Assembly (NCBI GenBank): GCA_004168015.1
Contig: SEYW01000008.1
Span: 109,384-173,383, forward strand
Source: Methylolobus aquaticus
Lineage (GTDB): Bacteria > Pseudomonadota > Gammaproteobacteria > Methylococcales > Methylococcaceae
DNA length: 64,000 bases
Direction: 5' to 3'
The notes beneath the pieces are model-generated. The model was not told the origin of the DNA, made no database searches, and saw only the letters and a program-made list of their open reading frames with translations. Made by a program: the position numbers and the translations under genes. Of this stretch, positions 63,634 to 64,000 are shown piece after piece. How positions within the stretch are numbered: position 1 is the stretch's first letter; each line of letters begins with the position of its first letter.

Positions 63634-64000
63634 ATGAACGCCACGCATGAAGCTTCCTTGGATGCGCTTGCTTCGCTGATCGTACCGGCTGGCGGAATGG
63701 CGACTGCGCAAGCGTCATTCGGCGCCAGCCCTTACTTCGCGCCATCGGGCTATCACGAAATCGGACGAGGAGCGCGGAACGCCGGCTGCCGTCACCCCGC
63801 TCGGGCTCGCACGCGCCGAAGCCTTCTGCTCATCGCCGGGATGAGCCTCGCGATGGCCGGCGGCAACGCCGTCGCGGCGACCTATTACGTCGCGCCGGGC
63901 GGCAGCGATGCGAACCCCGGCTCCTTCGACCGTCCCTTCAAGACGCTCAACGCGGCCGCCAGAAAACTCGCGCCGGGCGACACCCTGTTTGCGCGCGGCG
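63634..64000 (+). CDS. Right-handed beta-helix protein, 5' part (runs off the window)
   Basis: At least 122 codons from ATG 63634. A ~60-residue N-terminal region without motifs precedes a signal segment, RTRRSLLLIAGMSLAMAGGN. The mature start, ATYYVAPGGSDANPGSFDR and PFKTLNAAARKLAPGDTLFA, is the classic opening of parallel beta-helix proteins (pectate-lyase, alginate-lyase or epimerase-like). The long pre-signal region suggests that the true start may be downstream (an in-frame ATG lies at 63697). Fits the glycan theme to the left. Confidence 0.7.
   Translation, partial: MNATHEASLDALASLIVPAGGMATAQASFGASPYFAPSGYHEIGRGARNAGCRHPARARTRRSLLLIAGMSLAMAGGNAVAATYYVAPGGSDANPGSFDRPFKTLNAAARKLAPGDTLFARG

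Overview
The window is about 64 kb of GC-rich (low 60s % by eye) Gram-negative chromosome. A gammaproteobacterium, perhaps Chromatiales-like or methanotroph-like, is the best guess. The evidence is the lipoproteins with lipoboxes, a TolC/adaptor efflux pair, an Mla/Pqi-type lipid transporter, HemW, and REP-associated tyrosine transposases (RAYTs). No rRNA, tRNA, CRISPR array, integrase or phage module was seen, so the placement is inference.

Layout. 1-2.2 kb: efflux adaptor (cut by the window edge) and TolC-type channel. 2.7-9.3 kb: spermidine-synthase-like protein, SulP anion transporter, a ribbon-helix-helix regulator, an RRM protein and a large UPF0182 membrane protein. 9.5-18.1 kb: a urea module made of a urea channel, an outer-membrane porin and the complete urease operon ureDABCEFG on the minus strand. 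18.4-21.4 kb: envelope lipoproteins, one of which (19268-19879) looks like an iota-class carbonic anhydrase. 21.5-25.0 kb: MCE lipid-transport operon (STAS-permease, ATPase, MCE protein, PqiC-like lipoprotein). 25.7-27.5 kb: arylsulfotransferase. 28-32.1 kb (minus): a Gld-like ABC transporter with GldG-like and DUF4340 proteins. 32.2-39.5 kb (plus): hemW followed by a Bat aerotolerance-type operon (DUF58, DUF4381, BatA, BatB/C fusion, BatD) with no adjacent moxR.

39.5-53.1 kb is an unstable, accessory stretch. It holds a broken BrnT/CopG-antitoxin pair, an AT-richer zinc-ribbon-DUF2971 gene, a truncated IS5-family element, and one intact plus several decayed RAYT genes bounded by REP-like GGGGTCAGGTTAC / GTAACCTGACCCC repeats. 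Between them lie a Sbal_3080-type lipoprotein, a secreted beta-propeller protein, a glucose/sorbosone dehydrogenase and a cation/proton antiporter. 53.3-60.6 kb is a polysaccharide or glycan locus: a methyltransferase, a GT39-like membrane glycosyltransferase, a fucosyltransferase-like protein, a GH5 protein lacking its catalytic nucleophile, and an FkbM methyltransferase. The end holds a lipoprotein, MarC, a Met/Cys/Gly-rich small exported protein and the start of a beta-helix protein.

How the parts may work together (inference): urea would cross the outer membrane through the porin and the inner membrane through the channel and be hydrolysed by urease. The CO2/bicarbonate released could be handled by the SulP transporter and the candidate carbonic anhydrase. 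The observations most worth following are the carbonic-anhydrase-like lipoprotein, the RAYT/REP graveyard with a repeated junction sequence, the pseudo-GH5, and the DUF2971 gene beside a dead toxin-antitoxin pair.
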